A DNA stretch of 64,000 nt from Linum tenue (GCA_946122785.1 CAMGYJ010000008.1:53950963-54014962); one strand, 5' to 3'; shown: positions 1-10,089, counted from the first letter of the stretch. Notes: generated by a model not told the origin, from the letters alone. Program-made: numbers and translations.

Positions 1-607
1 TAATCCATTACTTAAATAAATATGAATTTGGCCTAAAAGTCACCAAATTGGTGAGACACATACATGGCCAAGTTTGGGTAACTAAACACCCATCTACATG
101 AGCGCCCAACAGCTCACGATGTTACTTTATAATAAACAATGTCATTTCACAGTACATCGTTGTCGTTTGGGTTTGACTTCTCGGCTTTGTATTATTTACT
201 AAACAACACCGTTTCTAATTTCACACCGGTGTTGGTTACGCACCTATGCAATATTGGCCAAATCCTCTCATTCTTCGGTAAGGAATAGAGAGCACTCCTT
301 TTTGAATCCCAACACCAATATTGCAAAGCCTAACCATGGTTCACGATATTGTTTTCTACTAAACAATGTCGTTTTAAGTTTCGCGGCGTTGTTGGATCTT
401 ACTTGCGGTGCCGTTTAACCCCTCCGCGACATTGCTTGTCTCTCAACGATTCTGTTTTTTATCATGCGGTATCGAATTAAATGGGGCGAGGTGGTCGCTC
501 TATTTATAGAGACTCATTATTACGACATTGTTTGAACAAAAATATTTTAGGTGTAAACACTTTCTAAGGTGGCCCTTGAGAAAAGTAAAAGAGAAACTGA
601 AAAGCTA
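1..607. other. Non-coding stretch with loose internal repeats
   Basis: No credible coding region was seen. Around 130-165, 195-240 and 355-400 three degenerate copies of one phrase occur (ACTAAACAAYRYCGTTT followed by a GGTGTTGTTGG-like end). This suggests an old repeat family, but no termini or target duplication were found. Confidence 0.3.
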
Positions 608-837
608 GGGTCTGTTTACTTTCATTTCTGTTTCCTGTTTTCGAGAAAACAGATGTTGAAAACAGGTGAAAACAACATTTTGTCGTTTCCGAAAATAGTA
701 GGAAGTTGTCATTTTATGTTTTCATAGTTGGAAACGAATAGAAAACAAAATGAAAAGAAAACAAGTTTTCTCGTTTCGATTGCCAAATTTATGACGTAAA
801 AATAGAAAACAGAAACGAAAATGGAAGTGAACATGCC
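608..837. mobile_element. PIF/Harbinger-type MITE
   Basis: A 230-bp element with imperfect terminal inverted repeats of about 35 bp. The left end reads GGGTCTGTTTACTTTC and the right end, reverse-complemented, reads GGCATGTTCACTTCC; both run on into TTTCTGTTTTC-like sequence. The flanks are CTA (605-607) and TTA (838-840), close to the 3-bp TWA duplication typical of PIF/Harbinger. The interior is AT-rich and non-coding. The superfamily call rests on the TIR style and flank length, and a hAT MITE cannot be excluded. Confidence 0.6.
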
Positions 838-1287
838 TTAACAAATCCATCCAACTAATAAGTAAGACTTATATATCCTCTCATGTGTGTCCAAGCCATG
901 AGTTCATACTGAAGCCACAGATGAGATTATTCTTCTCCTGTGGAAAGTTCATAATAACAAATAGAAACCACTTGACAAAGATTGTTGCTTCTTGAACATG
1001 TGTTAGTGCCTTGATCTAAAATTACTAAACCTTTCAATAATGGATTAAACCACAAACTTAAAAAGATCATCTTAAAAGGAATATCAAAGAAAAGAAGGCG
1101 AAAGACTTACTTTCCACACACAAGCAAAATGAGACAGTATTCTCCCATGAAGCATCACTAAGCACCTAAACTGAAGGAAAACACAAAGGCTCATGTAGTT
1201 CTTCCCATAAAAAACACGATCAACAAGATTTAAGGTAGCTTCAATAAATCATAAATGTTATTCTTGTATCCGCATATGGGTAAGGAA
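838..1287. other. Intergenic, no gene seen
   Basis: AT-rich sequence with no credible ORF or element terminus. It ends with AGGAA at 1283-1287, the proposed target duplication of the following TRIM element. Confidence 0.3.
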
Positions 1288-1363
1288 TGTAAGAGTGTGG
1301 TATAAGATCCAACAGAACGTTCTCCCAACAACTCGAGTTATTGGGATCAACTAGTTCTTGACA
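1288..1363 (+). repeat. TRIM 5' LTR (76 bp)
   Basis: TG...CA bounded, matching 3397-3472 with a few substitutions. Its centre has a small inverted repeat (CCCAACAACTCGAGTTATTGGG). It is followed directly by the primer-binding-site half TGGTATC. Confidence 0.85.
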
Positions 1364-1370
1364 TGGTATC

Positions 1371-1659
1371 TGAGAAATCGTAAATATGAGCGTAAAGTAA
1401 AGGGACACGAGATTTACGTGGTATCCCTGTTATACGGGACTATTCCAAGGGAGAGAAGGAGTCTCTCCAGCTCTTATCGTATTATTTGATCAAGTTACCA
1501 TGGCCATTGGCCGTACATGAGTATTTATACCCTGTTTACAATCGACTAGGTTTACAGAGGTAGTTGACGCATAAGCACAGGAGGAGGAGGTCAGACTCGG
1601 CTTGGTTCGAGTACAATCCGCGCTCTCTGGAGTGGCCCAAGATATGGGCCTGTCTAATA
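1371..1659 (-). repeat. copia 3' LTR (289 bp)
   Basis: Bounded on the + strand by the GTATC duplication at 1366-1370 and by the polypurine tract at 1660-1668. A TATA-like box on the - strand lies near 1522-1529. The terminal 20 bp recur at 3240-3259 as the remnant of the other LTR. Confidence 0.75.
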
Positions 1660-1675
1660 CTCCCCCGCAAGCTGG

Positions 1676-3131
1676 AGAGTGAAGATCACGAACGCCCAGC
1701 TTGAGAAGAAGGAAGTAAAAGCAATCAACTCCCAATCCTTTCGTCAAGAGATCAGCGAGCTGCAGATGGGAGCTGATCTTGAGTGGTGCAATGTCGTTGG
1801 ACTGAACACGCTCATGAACAAAGTAGTAGTCCATCTCAACGTGCTTAGTGCGTTCATGGAAGACCGTATTGGCAGCAATGTGTAGAGCGACCTGATTGTC
1901 ACAGTGAAGGGGAGTAGGACCGTGCTGCGGAGTACCAAGCTCACTTAAGAGCTAACGAAGCCAAAGTAGCTCACTAACAGTACTCGCCATGGCTCTGTAC
2001 TCTGCCTTGGTCGATGAACGCGCAACTACCTTCTGTTTCTTGGTGAATCAGGACATAGGAGCACCACCAAGACTAATAAAGAAGCATGTCGTCGAACGAC
2101 GAGTAGACTGGCATCCTCCCCAATCAGCATCACAGTAGGCGGTAAGTTGAAGATCACTATTTGCAAGGAAGAACAAACCTTGGCCCGGGGAGGTCTTCAA
2201 ATACCGCATAATACGCTACGCAACGTCCATATGAGCACGGGTAGGTGCGTGAACAAAATGACTAAGTAAGTTAACCAAATAGGTTATATCAGGGCGGGTT
2301 ACTGTGAGATAGAGCAGTCTCCCAACCAACCGTCGAAAAGCAGAGGGATCCTCAAGAAGATTCTCATCATCGGGCCGAGTGAGATGATGATTTTGTTCTA
2401 CTGGAAAAGCACCGGGACGACAACCAGTAACACTCGCATCAGAGAGAATATCAAGTACATACTTATGCTGACTGAGGATGATCCCGGAAGAAGAGCGCGC
2501 TGCATTGGTACTCCCCCGCTTGTAGATAAACAAAGAGTCATCGGTTGGTGAAGGGCCAAACTGTAGTTCACAAATAGCAGTAGTGAATTTGTGATACCAA
2601 TTCCGGGAGGCTTGTCGAAGACCATAAAGAGACTTATTCAGACGGCAAACACGAGTTTCGCCTAGGTTGGTAAAGCGTGGGGGAATGCGCATGTAGACCT
2701 CCTCATTGAGGTCACCATGGAGGAACACATTGTTGAAATCCAGTTGATAAATATACCATCCTTTGCACGCAGCAACAACAATGAGACACTGAACAGTAAC
2801 CAGCTTTGCAACTGGCGCAAAGGTATCGTGGAATATCGACACCCTCAATCTGTGTATATCCTTTGGCAACGAGCCGAGCCTTGTATCGGTCGACTGTGCC
2901 ATCGGGATAGAACTTGATCTTGTATACCCACTTGTAGTTAATAGCTCACTTGCCAAGAGGAAGAACGACTAGAGTCCACGTGCCATTCTTCTCGAGCGTG
3001 CTAATCTTAGTCCGCATGGCTTGGCGCCAACGTTCATCAAGCATGGCTTCGCGGAAGGTACGGAGTTTCGAGTGACAAGCAACTGCTGCAAGAAATGCCT
3101 GGTAAGTAGGAGTGACTTTATCATAAGTCAT
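1676..3131 (-). pseudogene. copia reverse transcriptase / RNase H relic
   Basis: Frameshifted pol remains read from 3131 downward. The segment at 2946-3131 has the pre-RT signature (DERWRQAM..KNGTWTLV). The one at 2216-2956 has RT signatures (DTFAPVAKLVT, QLDFNNVFLHGDL, LNKSLYGLRQASR), then jumps from SLFIYKRG directly to ARSSSGIILSQHKYVLDIL, then RRLVGRLLYLTVTRPDI. The sequence that normally lies between, including the catalytic YVDD, is absent. The 1490-1834 frame holds the end of RNase H (LADLLTKGLG) and the terminal DLHSPACGG. Not functional. Confidence 0.85.
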
Positions 3132-3472
3132 ATGATCGGAAAGTGGATAACTAGTAGAGTTAGCTTAACTTTCCGTATAGTATATGTCAAGGTGTCAAGG
3201 CTTGTAGTGAGGACGATCGCCGCACCGAAGGGGAGCCGGAGATATGGGCCTGTCTAATAGTATCAGAGCTGGTTTGGCCAAGTGGTCATGTGTTCGAATC
3301 TCCACGACCCCCAATATTAACCTTTCATTAAAGCACAATGTATGGTTGGCCTGTGCAAACTTCAAGCCCATTGGTTGACTTTCGTTTGAGGGGGCTTGTA
3401 AGAGTGTGGTATAAGATCCAACAGAACCTTCTCCCAATAACTCAAGTTATTGGGATCAACTGGTTCTTGACA

Positions 3473-3726
3473 AGCAAAGCTCCATCTACAGAGCCAAAAG
3501 AAGATTTTCCAAATCTATTTGTCGGTGTCCCTCCCTCATAACCATTCTTACTTTCTTGAAAGTACTTTGTTCTTCTTCCCATCCACAACATCCAAAAACT
3601 AGAAGCCGCACAAAAGACAAGCGACTACAATGTCGAAATAGCAAAACTTAATACAACTCAATAACAATTATATGTAGGCAGCTCGAGGATGGCACCAACC
3701 AAATCAACTACAAGAAAATAGAAAAA
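3473..3726. other. Intergenic, nothing recognised
   Basis: Begins with the TRIM target duplication AGCAA. No gene or repeat terminus was seen. Confidence 0.3.
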
Positions 3727-4158
3727 TGACTATTACTTTCATTTGGATTAATAAACCCACAAAAGCGAAAAGCATGTAAAATCGAATGAAGGATCAAGCG
3801 GAGGTGACAAAGAAGGAGCCCTTTTGAAATTTGAAATCAGAAACCAAATAAACTCTATTGTTCCGGAGTTCTTATGGATCAATTCTTGGTGATTGAGGAT
3901 CCACAATTGGGAAATGAAGAGAAGAATATAAGGGTTTGAGAAGAGAAAGGAGAATTGGAGAAGAAGATTAGAAGAAGGAGAAGAGCAGGGACAGATCAGT
4001 GTAGGGAAGAATAGAAGAGATAGGGAAGTAGGAAGCAATTTCTGTAGATTGTATTCGATATCCTTGCCCATTACAAAACAACCTCCTTTATAGGCATAGG
4101 ACAATTACAAGTGACACCCCAAATTAACCCTTTTCTAACATAAGTCCTAGTCGTTACA
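3727..4158 (-). repeat. Putative Ty3 3' LTR
   Basis: Starts at 4158 on the - strand right after a purine-rich tract. The order is promoter-like segment, TATAAAG, then a CT-rich leader, as in plant Ty3 LTRs. The lower end is not fixed because no partner LTR exists in the window. Confidence 0.4.
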
Positions 4159-4439
4159 ATCCCCACTCCTTGAGAACATCCTTGTCCTCAAGGATGCATG
4201 AAAAGAAGAAAGAAATACAACACTGACAACAAGGAAATGAACAAAAATGAACAGATGAAGCAAAACAAAGAGCTGAAACAACAAGGGATGAACTACACAT
4301 ATGGAGCTAAACAATGTATGAGATCAAACTACTTCAACTAGAACTTAAATAAGCCTTCTTTTGAATCCCAACTAGCTTCAAAATGCATAGTGCCAACAAG
4401 TGACTCCAGGATGGAAACCAACAGTTCCATACAAAAATA

Positions 4440-4870
4440 ATGCAGCATGTGCATCTCTATACAAACACAACCAGCTCACACTGCCCAGCCTTCTGCACAC
4501 ATGACTTTGAAAGCAAAGCAATCTACTACCCCAGTTCCCATACGATCCTTGTAGGGCTCTTTGAAATCAGGACTACAACATCTTCCACAAGAATTGACCC
4601 AAACACCATAATAAGTGGGATAAACCCGATACTCATAATTCCATCTGCCATGTTGTAGTTTTCCCCTCCAACCCACTGATTCAGGCATGAAATCATATCC
4701 CTTAGTGGAGTTGCAACAGTTCACAATGACAACCATAGTCCTAAAATCATCATCATCAAGACAAAAAATGAAATCAATGGGTTGCCCAGCAATAGCCTTA
4801 GCATTGGCAGGCACATGAGATGTTGACAGCATAGTGAAACTGCCATTGATATTCAACAACTTGAACTCTG
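4440..4870 (-). other. Unassigned ORF region of the Ty3 relic
   Basis: An open - strand frame of 127 codons (4859-4476) lies between the gag fragment and the LTR. Its translation is rich in cysteine, aromatic and charged residues (for example VNSCGRCCSPDF) and I do not recognise it. The position is where pol would be expected, so this may be replaced or captured sequence, or chance. Confidence 0.2.
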
Positions 4871-4973
4871 GTTACTGAACCACACCTGTAGCCAATATAT
4901 AAGCTTTTTCAATCAGTACCTCACCTTCAGCATTGGGTTCGTTCTTTTCCAAGTTCGACTTCTTCAGGGCCGA

Positions 4974-5621
4974 TTATGATTCTATGCTACTAGAAGACAG
5001 TGCAATTGTTATGACAATTCCCATTGTGTCCAAGACTACAAGGTAAGGAACTGTGTCCTTGTACTCAGCAGTAGCAATTAGGTTGGCTTTAATATGCTTC
5101 AAGTGTGAATGACACGTTTCCAAGGCCTTCTTAGTCAGTACAACATCTTCATTAGTTGTTGTAGCTATTGCCAAGCCACCATCACTGCTTGCTGTAATTC
5201 CCCCATTATCAAAAGCTAAGTCACCCTTCCCAGTATAGTTTTTTGAGGTTGAAACAAGGGCAGGCAAAACATGTCCATCTACACTCACCGTACTCACTGC
5301 AAAATATGAATCATTAGTCTTTGTCGCAGCCACACTGCCTACATTCACCTTATTTACACCTACCAACCCTTGAGTCAACTTGACATTGTCTTGTTCTACC
5401 TCCAAACCTACAAAACCACCAAGCTCTCCAAGTTGTAATTTGTAGGCCGCAATGGCATCTTCTTCACATTGAGCTCGATTGTAGGATTGAGCTAATGTTC
5501 GAATATAGGGATGCAACATGGACAAAACTGGCCGTAGCTCTTCCGCTAAACCACTGATAAACCTCGAAATGAAAAACTTTTCATCCAATGTAGGAATAAA
5601 TCGAGCCATAAGTGATTTCAA
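4974..5621 (-). pseudogene. Ty3/gypsy gag-like fragment
   Basis: A 215-codon frame. Its first 60 residues match the pattern of the plant retrotransposon gag domain: FISRFISGLAEELRPVL, then a YNRAQCEEDA-like helix, compare the usual FLSGL..EIR..V...P..L..A...A...E. The remainder is low-complexity Val/Ala/Thr/Ser-rich sequence without a zinc knuckle or protease motif. The start methionine is internal: upstream codons reach 5669, where a foreign LTR cuts the gene, so the N-terminus is missing. Confidence 0.55.
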
Positions 5622-5669
5622 TTCCTCAAACTGTGCTTTCTACCCTAACAGCGAACCTTGCTTCCTAAG

Positions 5670-7950
5670 TGATGACTTGATATATACACATGTTTTTGTC
5701 CATCATTTCTATACCGTTTGAGTCTCATCTCTCGTGTTTTAGGCCAATTTCATGCTAGGTTGTTCTTGTTTGTGATATTTCAGGTCCTAGTACGTGAAGG
5801 AAGGTTTGGGAACGAGTTCGTGGTCGATTGGACGAAGTTGGGACGTTTGACGAAAAGATGGAAAATCCACACGGGCAGACCTAAAATCCATACGGCCGTG
5901 TGACTTGGCCGTGTGGAACACCTTTGCACGGCCAAGCCACACTGGCCGTGTAAAGGGCCCTTTTGGCCGTGTGGAATTCCCAGGGAGTTCACAATGGAAG
6001 ACCTAAATTCCTCACGGCCGGGTGGTTTTGGCCGTGTAGCGTACCCGGAGTCACTAAATCAAACGCAGCGTTTTGGAGAGCCACACAGACAGACCTAAAT
6101 TTCACACGGCCGTGTGGCCTAGATGTGTGATCGGGCAGAGCTAAGTTTTTAACCCAATTTCGGGTCTTTTGAAGGGCGCATCGAGTTTTTGAGCAAAAAA
6201 CAGAACTTTAGAGAGAGGAAGTGCGAAGAACAAACCCTAGGAGCTATTTGGAGTAGAACCTTCTCACCATTGAAGCCCAGATTGCATCCCCAGGAGTGAA
6301 GATAGGCATCCCAGAGAAAATTATCCTCATCTTTATGAGTAAGACTACTCTGATTTCTGTTTCCCTCTCTCTCTCTCTCTATGGAGTAGAACCTTCTCTC
6401 ACTTGGGTATGAAGAACCCTAGTTCCATGTGTTAGGAATCTTGATTGTAATGACTTTGGATTGATATACTGATTGATTTTAATCGATTGATGCAGGATTC
6501 ATTGAGTCAATTGAAGCCTGATCATCTTTACTTGATTTCTGATGCAACCTGAGATAGATAGAATATGATTAGGTATTTAGAGCTTCATCAATCGGTAGAG
6601 GTAGATTGGTTAAATGAGAGTTAATCGATTTACTGCTTTCTGATGGAATCCAATTCCAGTAGTGGAGTTTTGTTCTTTTTGCGTCAACAGTCTATCCCGG
6701 TGAAGGCTAGTCGCCTGCCGGTTAGTCTGCCTGAGAGGGCTTGGGCAGCTTAAGAGATTCCAAGCTACTGTCGGATCTTCCGCAGTTTAATCAACAGTTA
6801 ATCAACCCAGGGTAATTACAACCTTGACCTAACTAAGGAGCTAGGGGGACTTATTCCCGAGTGACTCTTCCCTTGCCAAAGTACTTTGAACCATTTCCTG
6901 CTTTCTTACTGCTTTTACTTAAAATCACAACCACTCGACTTAGTTTGCTAGATAATAGATAATCACGGAGTAGGCAGTAGATCTAGACCCCGGGATGAAA
7001 AATAGAACTTGTCGCTAGTCTACATTTCCGAACTGCGATTACACTTGGTCACGGTATAGTGTTGTGTTTTAGAATCTTTTAGAGTCCTAGAGAGAGATAG
7101 TGCGAAGAACAAACTCTAGGAGCTATTTGGAGTGGATTTTTCACCATTGAAGCCGAGATTGCATCCCCAGGAGTGAAGATTGACATCCCAGAGCATATTA
7201 TCCTCATATTTATGAGTATGACTACTCTGATTTCTGTTTTCTCTCTCTCTCTATGGAGTAGAACCTTCTCTCACTTGGGTATGAAGACCCTAGTTCCATG
7301 TGTTAGGAACCTTAATTGTAATGACTTTGGATTGATATACTGATTGATTTTAATCGATTGATGCAGGATTCATTGAGTCAATTGAAGCCTGATCATCTTT
7401 ACTTGATTTCTGATGCAACCTGAGATAGATAGAATATGATTAGGTATTTAGAGCTTCATCAATCGGTAGAGGTAGATTGGTTAAATGAGAGTTAATCGAT
7501 TTACTGCTTTCTGATGGAATCCAATTCCAGTAGTGGAGTTTTGTTCTTTTTGCGTCAACAGTCTATCCCGGTGAAGGCTAGTCGCCTGCCGGTTAGTCTG
7601 CCTGAGAGGGCTTGGGCAGCTTAAGAGATTCCAAGCTACTGTCGGATCTTCCGCAGTTTAATCAACAGTTAATCAACCCAGGGTAATTACAACCTTGACC
7701 TAACTAAGGAGCTTGGGGGACTCATTCCCGAGTGACTCTTCCCTTGCTAAAGAACTTTGAACCATTTCCTTCTTTCCTACTACTTTTACTTAAAAACACA
7801 ATCACTCGACTTAGTTTGCTAGATAATAGATAATCACAGAGTAGGTAGTAGATCTAGACCCCGGGTTGACAAATAGAACTTGCCGCTAGTTGCATTTCCA
7901 GACTGCGAGTACACTTGGTCGTAGTTTGGTGTTGTGTTTCTAGACCCCGG
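5670..7950 (+). mobile_element. Athila/Tat-type LTR with tandem duplication
   Basis: Starts TGATGACTTGATATATACAC at 5670 after CTAAG. The same start occurs in reverse at 55760. It has the phrase CATTTCAGGTCCTAG-like with ACGTG (about 5780-5800), a segment of repeated ACACGGCCGTGT words (5865-6125), a CT-repeat leader and an ending GGTATAGTGTTGTGTTTTAGA (about 7050-7075). The last 870 bp are then repeated. No gag or pol follows, so this is a solo or rearranged LTR. The right border is uncertain: a third short copy of CTAGACCCCGGG sits at about 7940. Confidence 0.7.
6204..7940 (+). repeat. 871-bp tandem duplication inside the LTR
   Basis: Unit 1 is about 6204-7070 and unit 2 about 7077-7940, with landmarks offset by 871 bp. 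For example GTTAGTCTGCCTGAGAGGG is at 6721 and 7592. The copies differ by scattered substitutions and small indels, so the duplication is not an assembly-perfect repeat and is probably old. Confidence 0.9.
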
Positions 7951-8700
7951 GTTAACCAAAAATATATTGGGAAATGGATAGACTTGGCAAAGAACAACTT
8001 TAAAACATGGATATAAGTGGTATTTCGGGAAATTTGGATATTATTGGCACAACCGTGAAAATTTTGGATATACAAGTGTATTAAACCTTATTAATATTAT
8101 AATGATAAAAATAGCACCACAAGCGTTGAGCGTGCTCACTTGGACAAAATAGGCAATAATCTCTCTTTCCATCCAGCCTTCGGTATCCGCAATCCTCCCC
8201 CCTGTTGTTCCTTTTTCTGCTCCGGATTCCGTTCTTCGCTGCCTATTCCAATCCATCTATCCTAATTTATTGCCTACTCTTTAGGTTCTTAGCTTCCTCA
8301 ATTTCTGCCCGTAATTCCCTTCACTGAACTGCTTCAGCTCCCTTTAACTAGACTCCTACACTGCCGCCTCTGCTCCTCCACAACGACCACGACCACGTCG
8401 AAATGAAGTGAGTAGCAACTTGACTTCCTAGGGCTCGCATCTGGGCTCCGGTAGATTGATCAACAGCTGAATCCCAAAGAACTTAGTACAAACCCTCTGA
8501 CCCTGTAATCGATTATACAGTCGTTGCAATTGTTGTCGGTCGGAGGAAGTATTGACCTTCTTCATTGCGTATTCCGCCGCAAAAGGATGGTCGCCCAAAG
8601 AATTCACGCTCTTAAATCACAAGTTCGCACTCTATTGATATTAAATCCGCGAATTTTGGACGCTTTGTTAAGAAATCGCGTTTCTGCGCTCTAGCACGGG
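7951..8700. other. Stretch without recognisable gene
   Basis: An AT-rich part (to about 8110) is followed by CT-rich sequence. An ATG followed by AAGTGAGT at 8403 could be a short first exon with a splice donor, but nothing downstream supports a gene. It may also belong to the LTR of the reverse-strand Ty3 element whose upper border is 8972. Confidence 0.25.
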
Positions 8701-8734
8701 AGCGTCGGAGCTACATACGAGAATTGGGTAACCT

Positions 8735-8972
8735 AAGTTGGTAGTAGAGAAACAGAGAGAAAGAGAAGAGAAAGTAGAGAGAGAAGGAAAAGTAAGAGAG
8801 AGAGAAAAGGGGGAAATCTGTTATTACTTCGCATATCCGGTTGGAGAACAGTACAGGCGGGCTTAATACTCGTTAGGAAAATATCTCGAACAGTCCCCTA
8901 CTTATTTCTTCTATTTCTCGTCACTCTTATTCTATTTATTTACAATGAAGGACAATTGTTACAACTCCCCTT
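8735..8972 (-). repeat. Ty3 3' LTR (upper border firm, lower border unclear)
   Basis: Starts at 8972 on the - strand directly after the purine tract GGGAAGGGGAG with TGTAACAATTG. A TAAATAAATAG TATA-like box lies about 20 bp further on, followed by a CT-rich leader (8745-8815). The end of the LTR is not determinable because the partner LTR is lost. Confidence 0.5.
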
Positions 8973-9258
8973 CCCTTCACAGCAGATTTGGCCTCAAGTC
9001 TTGAAATCTGGAACCTTCGTCTATACTCATCCAAATATCATCAAGTTGCATCTTCTTCATCTTGATGAGTCCATTGCACCAGAGTTTGAGTGGCTGCCAT
9101 ATTGTTTCTAGAAACCATCTTCCTAGCCAAAAATCACTTCTGCTTCACTCTTCATTCCACCTTAACCATCAATCTCTGGTAGGATCGACTGAATACTGAT
9201 AGCACTAACCTTGGCACGTTTAAGCAAAGAACACATGGAACATAGGGTGGATAAGTGT

Positions 9259-9456
9259 TCATGGGGGCAACTTCAACCTGTACGCCACAACTCCAACCTT
9301 CTTGTCAATCTCAAAAGGACCATAGAATCTAGGTGCAAGCTTCTGGTTTGCTCTGGTAGCCATAGTAGATTGGCTGTAGGGTCTCAGTTTCAAGTAAACC
9401 TTATTATGCTCCTGAAATGCTCTCTCCGTACGATGTGCACAGTGGTATGACAACAC
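9259..9456 (-). pseudogene. Ty3 integrase C-terminal fragment
   Basis: A 65-codon frame ending KLPP with the signature between the integrase core and the chromodomain region of chromoviruses: CAHRTER, VYLKLRPYSQSTMATRANQ, LAPRFYGPFEI, AYRLKLP. It continues the integrase reading frame found at 9985-10089 once the LTR-like insertion is skipped. Confidence 0.85.
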
Positions 9457-9459
9457 AGT

Positions 9460-9985
9460 GGAAACTGCCAGTGTTCAGAATCTGACTAAGTCTGGAAAAC
9501 AGCTTGGGATAGGAACTTTGAAGGCTTGCTCGTGGCCAGGGAAGGACTCTCTAGGGCTAATGAAGCTCGGGAATGTTAGAAGGAGTTTAGTACTACAATG
9601 TAAAGGCATTGGATGACTTATACGAAGCATAGATGTCGTCAAGCTGGACGTCCAAATGAGCTATGGAGTGGGTTGGAGTGGTTGCAAGCAGACTACTTGC
9701 AGCTTACGTTTCTTTGTGTTTTCCCGGATTTAAGTCTACCTGTTAGGGAAGTCGAATTGTGTTAAAGTTATTTCCTAGTTTGAGTTTGTTTCCTTGTTAG
9801 AATAGATTTAGGAGAGTAAGTTTTCATCTATTTAAGGGCTTGCAAAGCCTCGTGTAAGGACAGTTTTTGGATTAATAACAAGCTTAGTTCATTGAGTTTG
9901 CTCAACGAAGAATTGTCCTTGATTGTTGGCCGATTCCAACGATTCAAGCGAGCTCCGTATCGATTGTTAGCCAAATTAGTTCTGA
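9460..9985 (+). mobile_element. LTR-like insertion (probable solo LTR) within integrase
   Basis: It separates two halves of the integrase: DMLQQQQRLIGILRTNLA (20 codons just above 9985) and the CAHRTER segment (below 9456). On the + strand it has LTR layout: a TCTATTTAAGGGC promoter box near 9830, then GTGTAAGGACAG and GGATTAATAACAAG, and a leader. No internal coding sequence. Exact borders and target duplication were not resolved. Confidence 0.5.
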
Positions 9986-10089
9986 GAATACCGATCAATC
10001 GTTGCTGCTGCTGGAGCATGTCTGCTACTGCTACCGCTAAAGTAGATAAGGGATTCTAGATTGATAACCGAGAGGGAGTATAGCCATAG
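9985..10089 (-). pseudogene. Ty3 integrase segment between LTR-like insert and CACTA
   Basis: Reading from the CACTA left border downward gives LYGYTPSRLSI, a stop, then NPLSTLAVAVADMLQQQQR. This is the direct continuation of the PFEAL sequence that ends at 14141 on the other side of the CACTA element. It shows that the transposon entered the integrase gene. Confidence 0.75.

Larger units (their letters stand above)
1371..3259 (-). mobile_element. Ty1/copia element, internally deleted, inserted into the TRIM primer-binding site
   Basis: A perfect 5-bp target duplication GTATC lies at 1366-1370 and 3260-3264. On the - strand the 3' LTR is 1659 to 1371 (289 bp, starting TATTAGACAGG and ending TTTCTCA) with a TATAAATA box near 1522-1529. 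The polypurine tract GCGGGGGAG is at 1660-1668. Pol relics occupy about 1670-3131. At the 5' side only about 20 bp of LTR-identical sequence (3240-3259) remain. Gag, protease, integrase and most of the 5' LTR are gone, so the element cannot move by itself. Confidence 0.8.
1288..3472 (+). mobile_element. TRIM-type miniature LTR retroelement, split by a copia insertion
   Basis: Two 76-bp direct repeats, 1288-1363 and 3397-3472, both begin TGTAAGAGTGTGG and end GTTCTTGACA. The first is followed by TGGTATC and, after the copia insertion, AGAGC resumes at 3265. Removing the insertion and one copy of its GTATC duplication gives TGGTATCAGAGC, the initiator-Met tRNA primer-binding site. A purine run (GAGGGGGCT, 3388-3396) precedes the second LTR. 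Flanks AGGAA (1283-1287) and AGCAA (3473-3477) fit a 5-bp target duplication with one mismatch. Without the insertion the element is only about 291 bp and codes for nothing, as expected of a TRIM mobilised in trans. Confidence 0.85.
3727..5669 (-). mobile_element. Ty3/gypsy relic: gag fragment plus 3' LTR
   Basis: On the - strand a gag-like frame (5621-4974) is followed by about 800 bp without recognisable pol, then CTTGAGGACAAGG near 4174-4192, resembling the end of chromovirus-type pol, and a G-rich tract next to TGTAACGAC, taken as the LTR start at 4158. A TATA-like box (TATAAAG) is near 4086-4092. The lower LTR border (about 3727) is a guess. The element is cut at 5669 by a different LTR in opposite orientation. 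No 5' LTR, RT or integrase was seen. Confidence 0.55.

Noticed and set aside
3262..3310. tRNA gene
   Set aside because: Box-like words are present but too close together, and no cloverleaf can be drawn. It is interior sequence of the TRIM.
8403..8420. First exon of a host gene (ATGAA followed by GTGAGT)
   Set aside because: A start codon and donor alone are weak. No further exon was found before the Ty3 LTR.
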